Assembly (NCBI RefSeq): GCF_001650875.1
Contig: NZ_LXYI01000021.1
Coordinates: forward strand, 1 to 64,000
DNA length: 64,000 nucleotides
Source of the DNA: Sulfitobacter sp. EhC04
Lineage (GTDB): Bacteria; Pseudomonadota; Alphaproteobacteria; Rhodobacterales; Rhodobacteraceae
Direction of reading: 5' to 3'
Shown piece after piece: positions 36,167-44,846 of this stretch; position 1 is the first letter of the stretch, and each line of letters opens with the position of its first letter. The notes under the pieces are model-generated. The model searched no databases and was not told the origin of the DNA. It worked only from the letters and a program-made list of their open reading frames with translations. Both the position numbers and the translations under genes were made by a program.

Positions 36167-36979
36167 TCAGTTCAGTGTGGGCTGCGTGTTCGACGGCTGC
36201 CCGCCGCTCCATAGCGCCAGATACCACATGAGCAGCTCACGCCGGCAGCCAATTCCAAGGCGCTGATACGCCCGTTTGCGATAGGTCATGACGCTCTCTT
36301 TGCCAATGCCCAGATCAAGCGCGATCCCTATGGACGAGAGGCCGTAAAGAATGCGCGCGCAAACCTCACCCTCACGGCGCGAAAGGTGCTTGGAGGACAA
36401 AATGCATGTTTCGATATTCTCCAGCAAGGAGAGCGCCGGTGTGAGGTTGGGGCGCCGAAGCGTGAGATCAAGATGCTTGACGATGGCTGAAATCACGATG
36501 CCGGCAGCCTGTCGGAGGCTCTTTACGTCCTCGTCGGTGAGTTCTGCCTGATGTGCTGAACGCATGATTTGCAGGCAGTAGGACGCCTCGGGCCGACGGG
36601 CGCAAATCATGACGCGCTGGTGCCGCCGCAGCGTGCGGACCGGGCTCTGGGCGATCTCATCGTCGCTGATGTTGGCGACGTCGATCCGCAGTCCCGTTCC
36701 TGACATGGAAAGCTGTCGCCTCACCTCATAGACGGTCAGGTCGGACCGCGCTACTGCGCGTGCCCCTTCAACACTGGCGGACGCAACTTCGGACAGTTCA
36801 AAACCTTCCAACCGGTAGACGGAGCAATGGTCGGCACCCAGCAACTTGTCGAAGCAGGATAGCAGACTATCGGCAAAACTGTCGCTCCCGATCGCTTCCA
36901 CGATCTCAGGCAATTCTACCAAATCGAAGGGTGCTCCTTGGTCGCCGTTGGCAACGGAAAAAATAAGTGAAGCCGTCAT
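36167..36979 (-). CDS. LuxR-type transcriptional regulator
   Basis: 270 residues from the ATG at 36979 (GGGAGGA upstream). The C-terminus is a LuxR/GerE helix-turn-helix: LSRREGEVCARILYGLSS, IGIALDLGIGKESVMTYRKRAY, then QRLGI. The N-terminal ~170 residues look GAF- or PAS-like and not like a classic acyl-homoserine-lactone domain. Codon use is less GC-biased than in the flanking core genes, suggesting transfer. Nearest possible targets are the downstream hydrolase gene and the PPC genes on the other strand. Confidence 0.85.
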   Translation of the reverse strand: MTASLIFSVANGDQGAPFDLVELPEIVEAIGSDSFADSLLSCFDKLLGADHCSVYRLEGFELSEVASASVEGARAVARSDLTVYEVRRQLSMSGTGLRIDVANISDDEIAQSPVRTLRRHQRVMICARRPEASYCLQIMRSAHQAELTDEDVKSLRQAAGIVISAIVKHLDLTLRRPNLTPALSLLENIETCILSSKHLSRREGEVCARILYGLSSIGIALDLGIGKESVMTYRKRAYQRLGIGCRRELLMWYLALWSGGQPSNTQPTLN

Positions 36980-37498
36980 CGAAAAGTCCTCCCATACCTT
37001 CCTGCACTGGAATATTATTGCATTTTTAAAAATATGCAATGTGAAACTAATATTCAGAACCCCCGGCTTTATCCAAATTTAAAATACTGATTTTACTTAT
37101 TTAAATTTCACCTGGGGAATCCCGAAATTTTCACGCCAGAGTCGCAATCTGTATTCTGGTGAAAAAAACTTGTCCCTGCGGCGCCAAACGGACCTCGCGC
37201 GGCGGGGAGACCGGCCTTGGGATCAGTGTGCCGGGCAAGACCGGCCGACACCGCGGTCAGGTCCTGCGCGCATAAAGCCTTCTCTTTGTCGCCTGATGCG
37301 TAACCGGGCATGGGGACAGACCAATTGGGCGGAGACGGTTTGATTGTAGCGGTCGTCTGACCGAAGTGAGGGCTGAAGTGTTTATGGAATTACGTCGATA
37401 CCCGGCCGACCGTGACGGCATGGACGTGGCCCACGGCCTTCTCAACTGATTCAGACCTGCCCGAACCCTTTAATTACTCAAGACAATCGGAGATCTCA
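36980..37498. other. Intergenic between luxR and the PPC gene pair
   Basis: 519 bases. The luxR-proximal part is very AT-rich and holds a perfect inverted repeat, AAATTTAAA (37075-37083) and TTTAAATTT (37100-37108) separated by 16 bases, a possible operator or promoter element for luxR. The distal part is GC-rich with short meaningless frames. No gene supported. Confidence 0.5.
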
Positions 37499-38053
37499 TT
37501 GAGACAAACTCCCAAACTTCAGCCGCTGCGTTCCCGAAGTCTGATCCATCCCGGACAAATGAACCCGGTTCGGGTTCACTGTGAAGGATCGCCATTTGGA
37601 CGTCATGTGCGCCTGCAGCTTCAACCCGGCGCCAACCTGTACGAGAGCATCGCAGTGCCCCTTGCGGCATGCGGCATCAAGAGTGCGTCCATGACGCTTC
37701 TCGGCGGCTATTACCGGGAGTTCAACTTTGTTGTTGCCCCTCCCGATCCTGAGGGAGGGGCCGTCATCGCCTTTGGTCCGCCCATCCCGACCGGCCATAG
37801 CTACATGGTTTTCGGAAACGCGACGCTGGGCACCAGTACCGAGGGCGCGCCGCTGGTGCATTGTCACGCGACAATCCGTACCGAGCGCGGCGAATTGCGG
37901 GGCGGGCACGTCTTGCCCGATCTTTGTACCGTGGGTGACGCCCCGATCTTTGCGCATGTCACTTCTCACGAAACTTTTGCCGTGCATCAGGTCTTTGACA
38001 AAGAAACCAACTTTCCGGCGCTACAACCCTACGAGGAAAAAAATCATGAGTGA
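37499..38053 (+). CDS. PPC/DUF296-domain protein A, probable TTG start
   Basis: About 184 residues if translation begins at TTG 37499, which has GGAGA six bases upstream and includes the family-like RSRSLIHPGQMNPVRV start. GTG at 37412 and ATG at 37559 are alternatives. The domain shows the PPC (PCC/DUF296) pattern: ESIAVPLAACGIKSASMTLLGG, then VHCHATIRTERGELRGGHV and LPDLCTVGDAPIFAHV. PPC domains form trimers; in bacteria their role is mostly unknown. The end overlaps the next PPC gene by eight bases, so the two may form a mixed complex. Confidence 0.75.
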   Translation: MRQTPKLQPLRSRSLIHPGQMNPVRVHCEGSPFGRHVRLQLQPGANLYESIAVPLAACGIKSASMTLLGGYYREFNFVVAPPDPEGGAVIAFGPPIPTGHSYMVFGNATLGTSTEGAPLVHCHATIRTERGELRGGHVLPDLCTVGDAPIFAHVTSHETFAVHQVFDKETNFPALQPYEEKNHE

Positions 38054-38438
38054 GCCAATCTTGATCGAAACCGGATCGACCGGACGGGTGGCCTATGCGC
38101 GGATCGGACCGAACGAAGATTTGGTGCTGGGCATCGAAAAGATATGCCTGGCACGGGGTTTCAAGAATGCCTTTGTTCGTGGTGCAGTCGGCAGTCTTAC
38201 CGACGCATGCCTCGGGACACCGGACGGCAAATACCTGCACGTTACAGGACCAGCAGTCGAGCTTACAAACCTGACCGGCGAAGTGCGCGCGACGGACGAT
38301 GGCGCGGTCAGGGCGGTTTTGTCCGGGGTGGTCGCTGACACCGATGGCGAGGTCTATGGCGGCCCCTTCATAGCGGGTGCAAATCCGGTTTGCGTTACCC
38401 TCGAAGTGACTTTGGAAGAATGGTTGCCCACCGGCTGA
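38046..38438 (+). CDS. PPC/DUF296-domain protein B
   Basis: 130 residues; ATG at 38046 inside the end of the previous PPC gene. It keeps the compact PPC core: MxRIGPNEDLVLGIEKICLA-like start, KNAFVRGAVGSLTDACLG, and a late YGGPFIAGANPVCVTLEVTLEEWL. Compared with the first copy it is shorter and has a different putative ligand loop. Two tandem PPC genes in a transcriptional unit is uncommon. Function unknown. Confidence 0.8.
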   Translation: MSEPILIETGSTGRVAYARIGPNEDLVLGIEKICLARGFKNAFVRGAVGSLTDACLGTPDGKYLHVTGPAVELTNLTGEVRATDDGAVRAVLSGVVADTDGEVYGGPFIAGANPVCVTLEVTLEEWLPTG

Positions 38439-39039
38439 GGCCGCTCGGGTCACGCGCGCTTCCCTGACGGGGGGCGTTGAAATGACCGGGCTTCAGCCCT
38501 CCTTCTCCAAGCTACGGATCGCCAGATTGAAACCAAAGAACGGGATCACCTCCCGCCAAAACTGATGCCAGGCCGGGACGATCGCAGCATATTTCCCGGC
38601 CCATTTTTTCCCGAAACACGGCGAGGTGTCAGTGGCGCGGCCCCGATGACGTCCTGAATGCGGTCGGGGACCGGCAGAGCCGCGCGTTGAACCGGACCTA
38701 TCCGACGTGATTTTCGTAAACCTGCGGGTGAAGATCCGCGATTCTCCCAGATGAACGATGAAGAACAAGGCCGTCTATGTCGCTCTTGGCTGCGCCGGGG
38801 TGGGTCCCGTTTGGCGTATTTTTGCTTACTGATGAGATGGTTAGCACGCCGGTCCCCAGCCACAGGGACTGACGTTGCCGTACTTTTTGCCGATATTCCA
38901 GACATGCTGATTGCGGTTCAATTCCATTCCAACGGCGGGCGCCATGACGTCTGCGCCCATTGGTCAGGACTTGGCGCGGGACGCAACCGACCGCGCGCGC
39001 GGTGCAATTTTATAACACTAACCAATAGGCGGATTTGAT
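38439..39039. other. Intergenic with insertion-sequence debris
   Basis: 600 bases. The first part carries an IS256-type transposase fragment on the minus strand (38493-38618). The remainder has low-quality frames. Just before 39040 lies a GGCGGA that can serve the VOC gene. Confidence 0.55.
38493..38618 (-). pseudogene. IS256-family transposase C-terminal fragment
   Basis: The minus-strand frame encodes FGKKWAGKYAAIVPAWHQF then WREVIPFFGFNLAIR. This matches the conserved stretch of IS256/Mutator transposases (KWGxKYPxIVxxWxxxWxxVIPFFxFP) that precedes the catalytic glutamate region. It stops soon after and the upstream transposase domains are missing, so it is a dead remnant. Confidence 0.75.
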
Positions 39040-39708
39040 ATGTCCAACATCACAGGCGCACTTCCCAAAAACCCCGGCTCACTGAGCATGTCGAAACGTC
39101 CCAATCCCGGACTGACGCCGATGATGCTCAATCATGCTGCTTGGGTAACACCGGACGCCGAGGCAACAGCCGAGTTCTATACACGCATCATGGGTATGGA
39201 TTTGGTAAGCACCGTAATCGAGGACACCAGTCCCTCGACCGGTTTGAAGATTCCCTACTTCCATCTCTTTTTCCGGATGGGTGACGGCTCGACCCTGGCA
39301 TTCTTCGAGGCACCTGGCGTACCAGCGCCGGCCAAGTCGTCGCATGTTGCCTATGATGTTTTCACCCACATCGCGCTACAGGCTGCCGACCCCGATGAAG
39401 TCATGAAGTGGTACGAATGGCTGCAGTCCAACGGTCTGGAAGTTCAGGGCCCCACAGACCACAAGGGCATGATCCTCAGCATCTATTTCACCGACCCGGC
39501 GGGCATTCGGATGGAAATTACCACGCCGCTGGAAGAGAACTGGAATCGGCATGACGAAAAGGCAAAGGCCGATCTTGCCCTTTGGGTCGGAACCAAGAAA
39601 AAAGCCATCGAGGAAGGCAGAGACGTCGTAGAAGCGATGACTGACCTTTGCGTGGAAGTGCGCCAGCGCTATGACGACGAGGCGCAAGCCGCAGGTCCTG
39701 ACGCTTAA
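39040..39708 (+). CDS. VOC (glyoxalase/extradiol dioxygenase) family protein
   Basis: 222 residues. One full VOC unit is recognisable: LNHAAWVTPDAEATAEFYTR at the start of a beta-alpha-beta-beta-beta module, SHVAYDVFTHIALQAADPDE for the second metal-side strand, and IYFTDPAGIRMEITTP near the end, supplying typical His and Glu ligands. A C-terminal helical tail of about 45 residues is extra. The reaction cannot be told: dioxygenase, lyase or resistance protein are all possible. It is flanked by two IS256 fragments and so may have arrived by transposition. Confidence 0.85.
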   Translation: MSNITGALPKNPGSLSMSKRPNPGLTPMMLNHAAWVTPDAEATAEFYTRIMGMDLVSTVIEDTSPSTGLKIPYFHLFFRMGDGSTLAFFEAPGVPAPAKSSHVAYDVFTHIALQAADPDEVMKWYEWLQSNGLEVQGPTDHKGMILSIYFTDPAGIRMEITTPLEENWNRHDEKAKADLALWVGTKKKAIEEGRDVVEAMTDLCVEVRQRYDDEAQAAGPDA

Positions 39709-40488
39709 GAACAACGGCTTACCTCCCAGGTGCGGCGGTCGAAAATGCAAAGCCTCTGACCGCCGCAGCTGCCTCCTTAGCAGACAGTCGGATTGATCCC
39801 CTTCTTCAAGGTTACCGCCCAGATTGTTGATGCGGCGCGACCTTGAAGACGCCAATTGAAATCAATTGGCTGCATGTCGCGTTAGAGACAGGCGTTTCTT
39901 CGGGCCGCCAACAACGACGGTGCAAATTTCCGGCTCAGCGTCATGAGTAATCTGCGCAACCGGGGCGTGGCGGACGTTCTGATCGCGGTTGCAGATGGGC
40001 TAAAAGGCTTCCCTGACGCCCCGATCCCGCAGAGCTTCAGCTTTCCCATCGTGTTAGATGCCAAGCAAAACCGACTTTCGCGTCACATCGCTGACCCAGA
40101 GCGCGGCGCTACGTCCGAAGGACGGGGCAGCGGCCAAGCGGTCATTCCTGAAAAATGCAGCGAACGGCAGGATCGAGCCGCTTTTGCGCGGCATTCGACA
40201 CAGCGCCTCGAACGCTTCCGAGCGCTCCATCTGCTTTTCTCCTCAAGCAGTCATTATGGCCGCGATTGGCCGCAGGTTCGCAGCTCGGCTGCAATGCATG
40301 CCGGGTTGTGATTGTCATGGGCGGCGGCGGTTCGCGACGACCAGCCAGAATGTTCAGAACAATGCCTGCACAATGGCGAGGGTTCTACGGTGCCTCAACC
40401 CATTGGGTGCACAAATGGCCAAAGCGGCGTTGTGATCCCATGAGAACCTGCGGTGCTCCAGGCTAAGTTGCGGCCCCGGGGACGTGGT
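39709..40488. other. 780-base region with hairpin and transposase debris
   Basis: Contains a terminator-like hairpin after the VOC gene (GCGGCGGTC 39732-39740 with GACCGCCGC 39758-39766), a perfect small palindrome GCCAATTG-AAAT-CAATTGGC (39851-39870), and an IS256 fragment (39898-40023). Later frames are broken. No intact gene. Confidence 0.6.
39898..40023 (+). pseudogene. IS256-family transposase central fragment
   Basis: The plus-strand frame gives LRAANNDGANFRLSVMSNL, then RNRGVADVLIAVADGLKGFP. This is the IS256 segment around the second catalytic aspartate (GAKFWLxVxNxLKxRGVxDVLIAVxDGLKGFPEA). The frame loses homology directly afterwards. Orientation is opposite to the fragment at 38493-38618 and it covers a different part of the transposase, so the two are not one interrupted copy. 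Confidence 0.82.
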
Positions 40489-40725
40489 TCATTCACCCGT
40501 ATTGAGCTTAACGGACTCCAACCGGCCTGGCAGCTCCGCCAAAGTTTCCCGGCGCTTGCTGTCTGGCATGTCGTACCAGCGAAATACCTCTTGAACCGTG
40601 CGTCCGCAGCCAATGCAAAAGCCGGCCTGTCGGTCCTGCTTGCAGATACGCACGCAAGGGGATTCCACCTTCCGTTCCTTTCCGGGTCCTGTGACTAGAT
40701 CATCGTGCTGATCGCTGGTGCTCAT
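40489..40725 (-). CDS. DUF1289 small cysteine-rich protein
   Basis: 78 residues from the ATG at 40725 (a GGCGGG lies just upstream; the frame extends to 40842 without homology). The motif SPCVRICKQDRQAGFCIGCGRTVQEV holds four cysteines in the CxxxC...CxxC arrangement of DUF1289, a probable metal- or Fe-S-binding site. WYDMPDSKRRETLAELPGRL completes the domain. These small proteins are widespread in proteobacteria with no fixed function. Confidence 0.88.
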   Translation of the reverse strand: MSTSDQHDDLVTGPGKERKVESPCVRICKQDRQAGFCIGCGRTVQEVFRWYDMPDSKRRETLAELPGRLESVKLNTGE

Positions 40726-40960
40726 CCCGCCAGTGTCTCCATTTGCTATCCCGCCAAGGTACAACATCCTATGATCCCGCGTTGTCCCCTTTTCTGGGAC
40801 GCGCGGCCAGGGGCTATTCAAAGTCAAGGCTTTATGGTCCAAATTGGTGGTTCAAATTCAGCTGTCCCCCCCCAAGAGAGTAGACCTTGGAACGTCAAGC
40901 TGATAGGGCGACGGTGGCTATAAAGACGCAGCGCGGAAACGTTGGGTGAAGTGAGGTGAT

Positions 40961-41593
40961 GTGGTAAAGTGGAAGAGCTCAGAAACTGAAGACCACGTCG
41001 GAGAAGAACTGCGTCGCCACCATCTTCCCGAGAATTTCTTCACGCCCGAAGACTCGATTGCGCACGTATTTACTGTCATCAGCAACCGCGTCAGTCACGT
41101 GCTCGAAAAGATGTACAGGGAACGCTTCCAACTGACCGTGGTTGGCTGGCGTCTGCTCGCGATAATTCGCAACCATGCCCCGTTGTCTGCCAAGAGCCTG
41201 GCCGAGATCAGCGCAATGGATCAGGTCAGCATCACCCGCGCATTGGACCAGCTCGTCGGAAAGAAATTCGTTTCCCGGCGCACGGATCGAAGGGACCGAC
41301 GTCGCGTCGTGCTGCGGCTGACCAAGCGGGGAGAGGCAGTATACAACGATATTGTGCCGCTATCATACGCAGCGGACAAAGCGATAATGTCCGATCTGTC
41401 CGACGATGAGCGACATTTGATCCGGGAAATGGTGCAAAAAGTTGCTGCAAGAACAGCCGAAACCATGTCGGATGAAGTCGACTGGTTGGCGATTTTGTCA
41501 CAATTCGGCTACCAGGCTTCCGGCACGAAGTCAGAGTGCAGTGAGGCCATCGAGCAGAAGTCCCAAGGTGCCAACATAGTGAGCGATAACTGA
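40961..41593 (+). CDS. MarR-family transcriptional regulator
   Basis: 210 residues, starting at GTG 40961 with GAGGTGA upstream. The winged-helix core is clear: LTVVGWRLLAIIRNHAPLSAKSLAEISAM, QVSITRALDQLVGKKFVSR (recognition helix), then RTDRRDRRRVVLRLTKRGE (wing). N- and C-terminal tails are longer than usual for MarR. It ends the accessory zone on the right. Targets are unknown; the VOC gene on the same strand is a candidate. Confidence 0.88.
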   Translation: MVKWKSSETEDHVGEELRRHHLPENFFTPEDSIAHVFTVISNRVSHVLEKMYRERFQLTVVGWRLLAIIRNHAPLSAKSLAEISAMDQVSITRALDQLVGKKFVSRRTDRRDRRRVVLRLTKRGEAVYNDIVPLSYAADKAIMSDLSDDERHLIREMVQKVAARTAETMSDEVDWLAILSQFGYQASGTKSECSEAIEQKSQGANIVSDN

Positions 41594-42166
41594 ACCGCGA
41601 AGCCTATTTCCTTTGAGGGAAGGGGCGCTCAGCAGGGGTCGCTTGGCGTTTCCCATGCGCGGCATTTACGCGGTATGTTGTCCGCGTCAGATTGCAATCC
41701 TTGTCGCGCCACCCCGTTGCCCGCAATCTACACCGCAGAAACGCTGGAACTCCTGCTGCGAAGCAGGATTTGGATCAAGTCGGCACGCCTCGTCGAAAAA
41801 TTGAACGGCCAATTCCCTGCCGCGCGACGCGCTCGTGGGACATTGGCGATGTGTTCTGCCTTAGGGGAGAGCGGTTCGCGTTGGACCTGAATCACCTAAA
41901 GCTGCCTGAAATCATATATTTCAAAGCTCTAGGTGATAATTGGTGTCTCAAGGCAAAGGCGAAATGCTGTAATGGCCGGCCGCTGTAAGGGTTCGTTTCT
42001 TTGAACCAGCACCCGGGGTGGCATGAAAGCGCGACAGCTCCAGTCCTTGGCCAAAGATGACATGTCAAAAATGACATGTCTTCATCTGCGTATCATCATC
42101 CGTGCAAAGCCACGGGCAGCGCGTGACCGGGAAACACAGATCCCGGCGGTGGTAACGCAGGGCGCG
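41594..42166. other. Intergenic containing hairpin repeat copy 2
   Basis: 573 bases without a gene. The dispersed repeat occupies 41875-41974. Short frames before it are not convincing. A perfect inverted repeat ACATGTCA-A-A-ATGACATGT-like sequence lies near 42060-42079 (GACATGTCAAAAATGACATGTC), which may be a terminator for the PhnD-like gene or an operator. Confidence 0.5.
41875..41974. repeat. Dispersed 100-bp hairpin repeat, copy 2
   Basis: Pairs with 35965-36064 at a constant offset of 5910 bases. The hairpin arms are ATCACCTAAAGC (41891-41902) and GCTCTAGGTGAT (41926-41937), with one mismatch, and an inner TGAAAT/ATTTCA stem. Relative to copy 1 one arm position changes from C-G to A-T on both sides at once, which keeps pairing and suggests that structure matters. 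Confidence 0.75.
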
Positions 42167-42919
42167 TCAAATGTCCGCAGAGGGCGGGTTGGGAACATCC
42201 AGGTAGTCGCTGGCAGAGATCGCAACCATCCCTTGCAGCCCAAGCGCCGCGCGGTCCGGTGCCGACAGCGCCGCCATCGCCTCGGCCACCGCCTCGAATA
42301 CGGCAGCGCCGTCCATCCCGCGCGCGGTGATATAGGGCAGGCCGGGCGTCGGTTCTGTCCACTCCAGCACCCGCAATTGATCCGCGCAGGGCTCAAATTG
42401 CCGGATCAGCCGCCAGGTCACGGCATCAAGCGCGGCGATATCTGCGCGGCCTTCGGCCACGGCCCTGGCGGAATGCACATGCCCATGGCTCTGGCTGCGA
42501 TCCCCGAACCAGAACCCCGCCGCGCGGGCAGCGGCATGTATCGCTGCAAAGCCGGATTGCGACAGGGTCTCGTTGTAGGTGAACCTTGCGGCTGCAAAAT
42601 CGGCCAGCGTGGCGCGGTCGTCCTCCGCCCGCACCACAATGGCGCTGCGGTAATATCCCGGCGGGCAGCCCTCGACGCCGAAATCCGGCGTGCCGACCAG
42701 GGTCACCTTGTCATGCAGCCGCGTTCGAAAGGGCATGCCGCAGGTCTGGCTCAGCACCAGCGCGGGGTCGGTCCAGACCGCAAATGACTCGGTTGTGTTG
42801 GACAGGGTGACCGGTGACGCGATCCCACGCGCGGCCAGGGCCTTGCGGATCAGCGCCCAGTACCGCCCCAGCGCGGCATCGGTTTCGGGTCTGGCATACA
42901 TCATCAGGCTGGCGATCAT
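42167..42919 (-). CDS. PhnD-like (phosphate/phosphonate-type) substrate-binding protein without signal peptide
   Basis: 250 residues from the ATG at 42919, giving MIASLMMYARPETDAALGRYW; an upstream ATG at 42970 is possible. The fold matches the PhnD-like periplasmic binding family: LSQTCGMPFRTRL, YYRSAIVVRAEDDRATLADF, SQSGFAAIHAAAR, and DIAALDAVTWRLI. It has no signal peptide and no ABC partners nearby, so it may act in the cytoplasm. Such stand-alone members are common in Rhodobacteraceae and have no agreed function. Confidence 0.8.
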   Translation of the reverse strand: MIASLMMYARPETDAALGRYWALIRKALAARGIASPVTLSNTTESFAVWTDPALVLSQTCGMPFRTRLHDKVTLVGTPDFGVEGCPPGYYRSAIVVRAEDDRATLADFAAARFTYNETLSQSGFAAIHAAARAAGFWFGDRSQSHGHVHSARAVAEGRADIAALDAVTWRLIRQFEPCADQLRVLEWTEPTPGLPYITARGMDGAAVFEAVAEAMAALSAPDRAALGLQGMVAISASDYLDVPNPPSADI

Positions 42920-43071
42920 GGCCGCAGGATAGAGCCGTCGCTGCCCCGGCAACAGCCCAATTCTGACCATTCACGCCGATCCCGCGACCCCCTGGCAAAA
43001 AGCGGTGACACCCGCCGGGTCAGCCGCTATGCTGACCGCAAACGCCAGCAGAGCGTCAAGGGCAGCAAAAC

Positions 43072-44835
43072 ATGTTCAACATCCCCGGCCTGACCGCACA
43101 GAAGGCGCGGTTTCTCAACCGGTGGCACGCCCGTGCCGCAACCCGCACGCCTGCGCAGGTCAAGGGTTTCGTCTCGTCGCCCGAACCGCGCACCATCGGC
43201 TCTTACGCCCGGGGCCGGCAGTTGATCGGCGGCAACTATCTTTTTGCGGGCACATTGATCAATGCGCCGGACCTTACCCTTTGGCAACTTGACGTGCCGA
43301 ATGCGGCCTATGCCGCTGAACTGCACGGCTTTGCCTGGCTCGACGATCTGGCGGCTGTGGGCGACGGCACCGCGCGGCAGGCCGCACAACGCTGGCTGTG
43401 GGAGTGGATCGCGCTTTATGGCAAGGGGCGCGGCCCCGGCTGGACACCGGACCTGACCGGCAGGCGGCTGATCCGCTGGATCAACCACGCGCTGTTCTGC
43501 CTGCGCGGGCAAGAATCCGATCAAAGCAAGGCGTTCTACCGGTCGCTTGAACAACAGACACAATTCCTGTCCCGCCGCTGGCACGGGGCCGCCCCCGGCC
43601 TGCCAAGGTTCGAGGCGCTGACCGGCCTGATCTACGCAGGCCTTGCCCTTGAAGGTCAGGAATCGCTGGCCGACCCCGCCATCAAGGCGCTGGCGCGCGA
43701 ATGCCGCACCCAGATCGACGCCGAAGGCGGCCTGCCCACCCGCAACCCCGAAGAACTGCTTGCCGTCTTCACCCTGCTGACTTGGGCCGCCGCAGCACTC
43801 AGCGATGCCGGGCGCGGCACCCCAAAGGATCATCTGGCGGCAATTTCCAGAATCGCCCCCACCCTGCGGTCCCTGCGCCACGCTGACGGTGGTCTGGCGC
43901 GGTTCCACGGTGGCGGGCGCGGGGCAGAGGGCTGGCTCGACCACGCCCTTGCCGCGGCCAAGGTGCGAATGTCCGCGTCAGATGGGTTGTCGATGGGCTA
44001 TGCCCGCCTATCGGGCGGGCGCACCTCTGTGGTGGTCGATGCCGCTGTGCCGCCCAGCGGTGCGGCCTCCGGCAATGCCCATGCCTCGACCCTCGCGTTC
44101 GAACTGACCTCGGGCCGCCGCCCGCTGGTGGTCAATTGCGGATCGGGTGCGTCCTTTGGGCTGGAATGGCGCCGCGCCGGGCGGGCGACCCCGTCGCATT
44201 CCGCACTCTGCCTTGGCGGGTACTCCAGCGCCCGGCTGTCCGAGCCTGACCGCCACACCGGGCGCGAGGCCCTGATCGACGGGCCGACCCATGTGCCTGT
44301 GGAAATGAGCTCTGCGGGCGACGGCATCCGCTTTCAGGGCGGCCACAACGGCTATGTGCGCTCGCACGGTCTGACCCATGCCCGCACCCTGGAACTGACG
44401 CTGGATGGCCGGGGCCTTGCAGGCGAAGACATGCTGCTGGCACTGGAGGACATCGAGAAACGGCGCTTTGACAAGGCGCTGGATACTGCCGGGCTCAAGG
44501 GGTTGCGCTTTGACATCCGGTTTCATCTGCATCCGGATGTGGACGCAACGCTCGACCTTGGCGGCGCGGCGGTCTCGATGGCGCTGAAAAGCGGTGAAAT
44601 CTGGGTGTTCCGCCATGACGGCACTCATAATCTCTCGCTGGAACCGGGTGCCTATCTTGAGACCACACGTCTCAAACCCCGCGCCGCACAACAGATCGTG
44701 CTGTCCGGCATGGCCTTTACATATGCCACAAGGGTCAGGTGGTCCTTGTCCAAGGCGCAGGAAACTGCGATTGGCGTCCGTGATCTTTCAATGGATGACC
44801 CATTGGCTGACAACACCGAACCGGACGAACAATAG
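43072..44835 (+). CDS. Heparinase II/III-like protein
   Basis: 587 residues with no obvious signal peptide. N-terminal half is an all-helical toroid-like region ([32 protein letters not shown]). The C-terminal half is the beta-sandwich typical of Hepar_II_III ([38 protein letters not shown]). The family cleaves acidic polysaccharides by elimination, but the housekeeping neighbours purH and lspA suggest a cell-envelope role in this lineage; that is inference. It is 11 bases upstream of purH. Confidence 0.85.
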   Translation: MFNIPGLTAQKARFLNRWHARAATRTPAQVKGFVSSPEPRTIGSYARGRQLIGGNYLFAGTLINAPDLTLWQLDVPNAAYAAELHGFAWLDDLAAVGDGTARQAAQRWLWEWIALYGKGRGPGWTPDLTGRRLIRWINHALFCLRGQESDQSKAFYRSLEQQTQFLSRRWHGAAPGLPRFEALTGLIYAGLALEGQESLADPAIKALARECRTQIDAEGGLPTRNPEELLAVFTLLTWAAAALSDAGRGTPKDHLAAISRIAPTLRSLRHADGGLARFHGGGRGAEGWLDHALAAAKVRMSASDGLSMGYARLSGGRTSVVVDAAVPPSGAASGNAHASTLAFELTSGRRPLVVNCGSGASFGLEWRRAGRATPSHSALCLGGYSSARLSEPDRHTGREALIDGPTHVPVEMSSAGDGIRFQGGHNGYVRSHGLTHARTLELTLDGRGLAGEDMLLALEDIEKRRFDKALDTAGLKGLRFDIRFHLHPDVDATLDLGGAAVSMALKSGEIWVFRHDGTHNLSLEPGAYLETTRLKPRAAQQIVLSGMAFTYATRVRWSLSKAQETAIGVRDLSMDDPLADNTEPDEQ

Positions 44836-44846
44836 GACCCTGCCAG

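Noticed and set aside
37108-37445. Minus-strand frames upstream of the PPC genes
   Set aside because: Two short overlapping frames with mixed composition; I considered transposase debris but found no motif.
38751-39038. 95-codon plus-strand frame before the VOC gene
   Set aside because: Codon use is irregular, no family match, and it lies opposite decayed transposase sequence.
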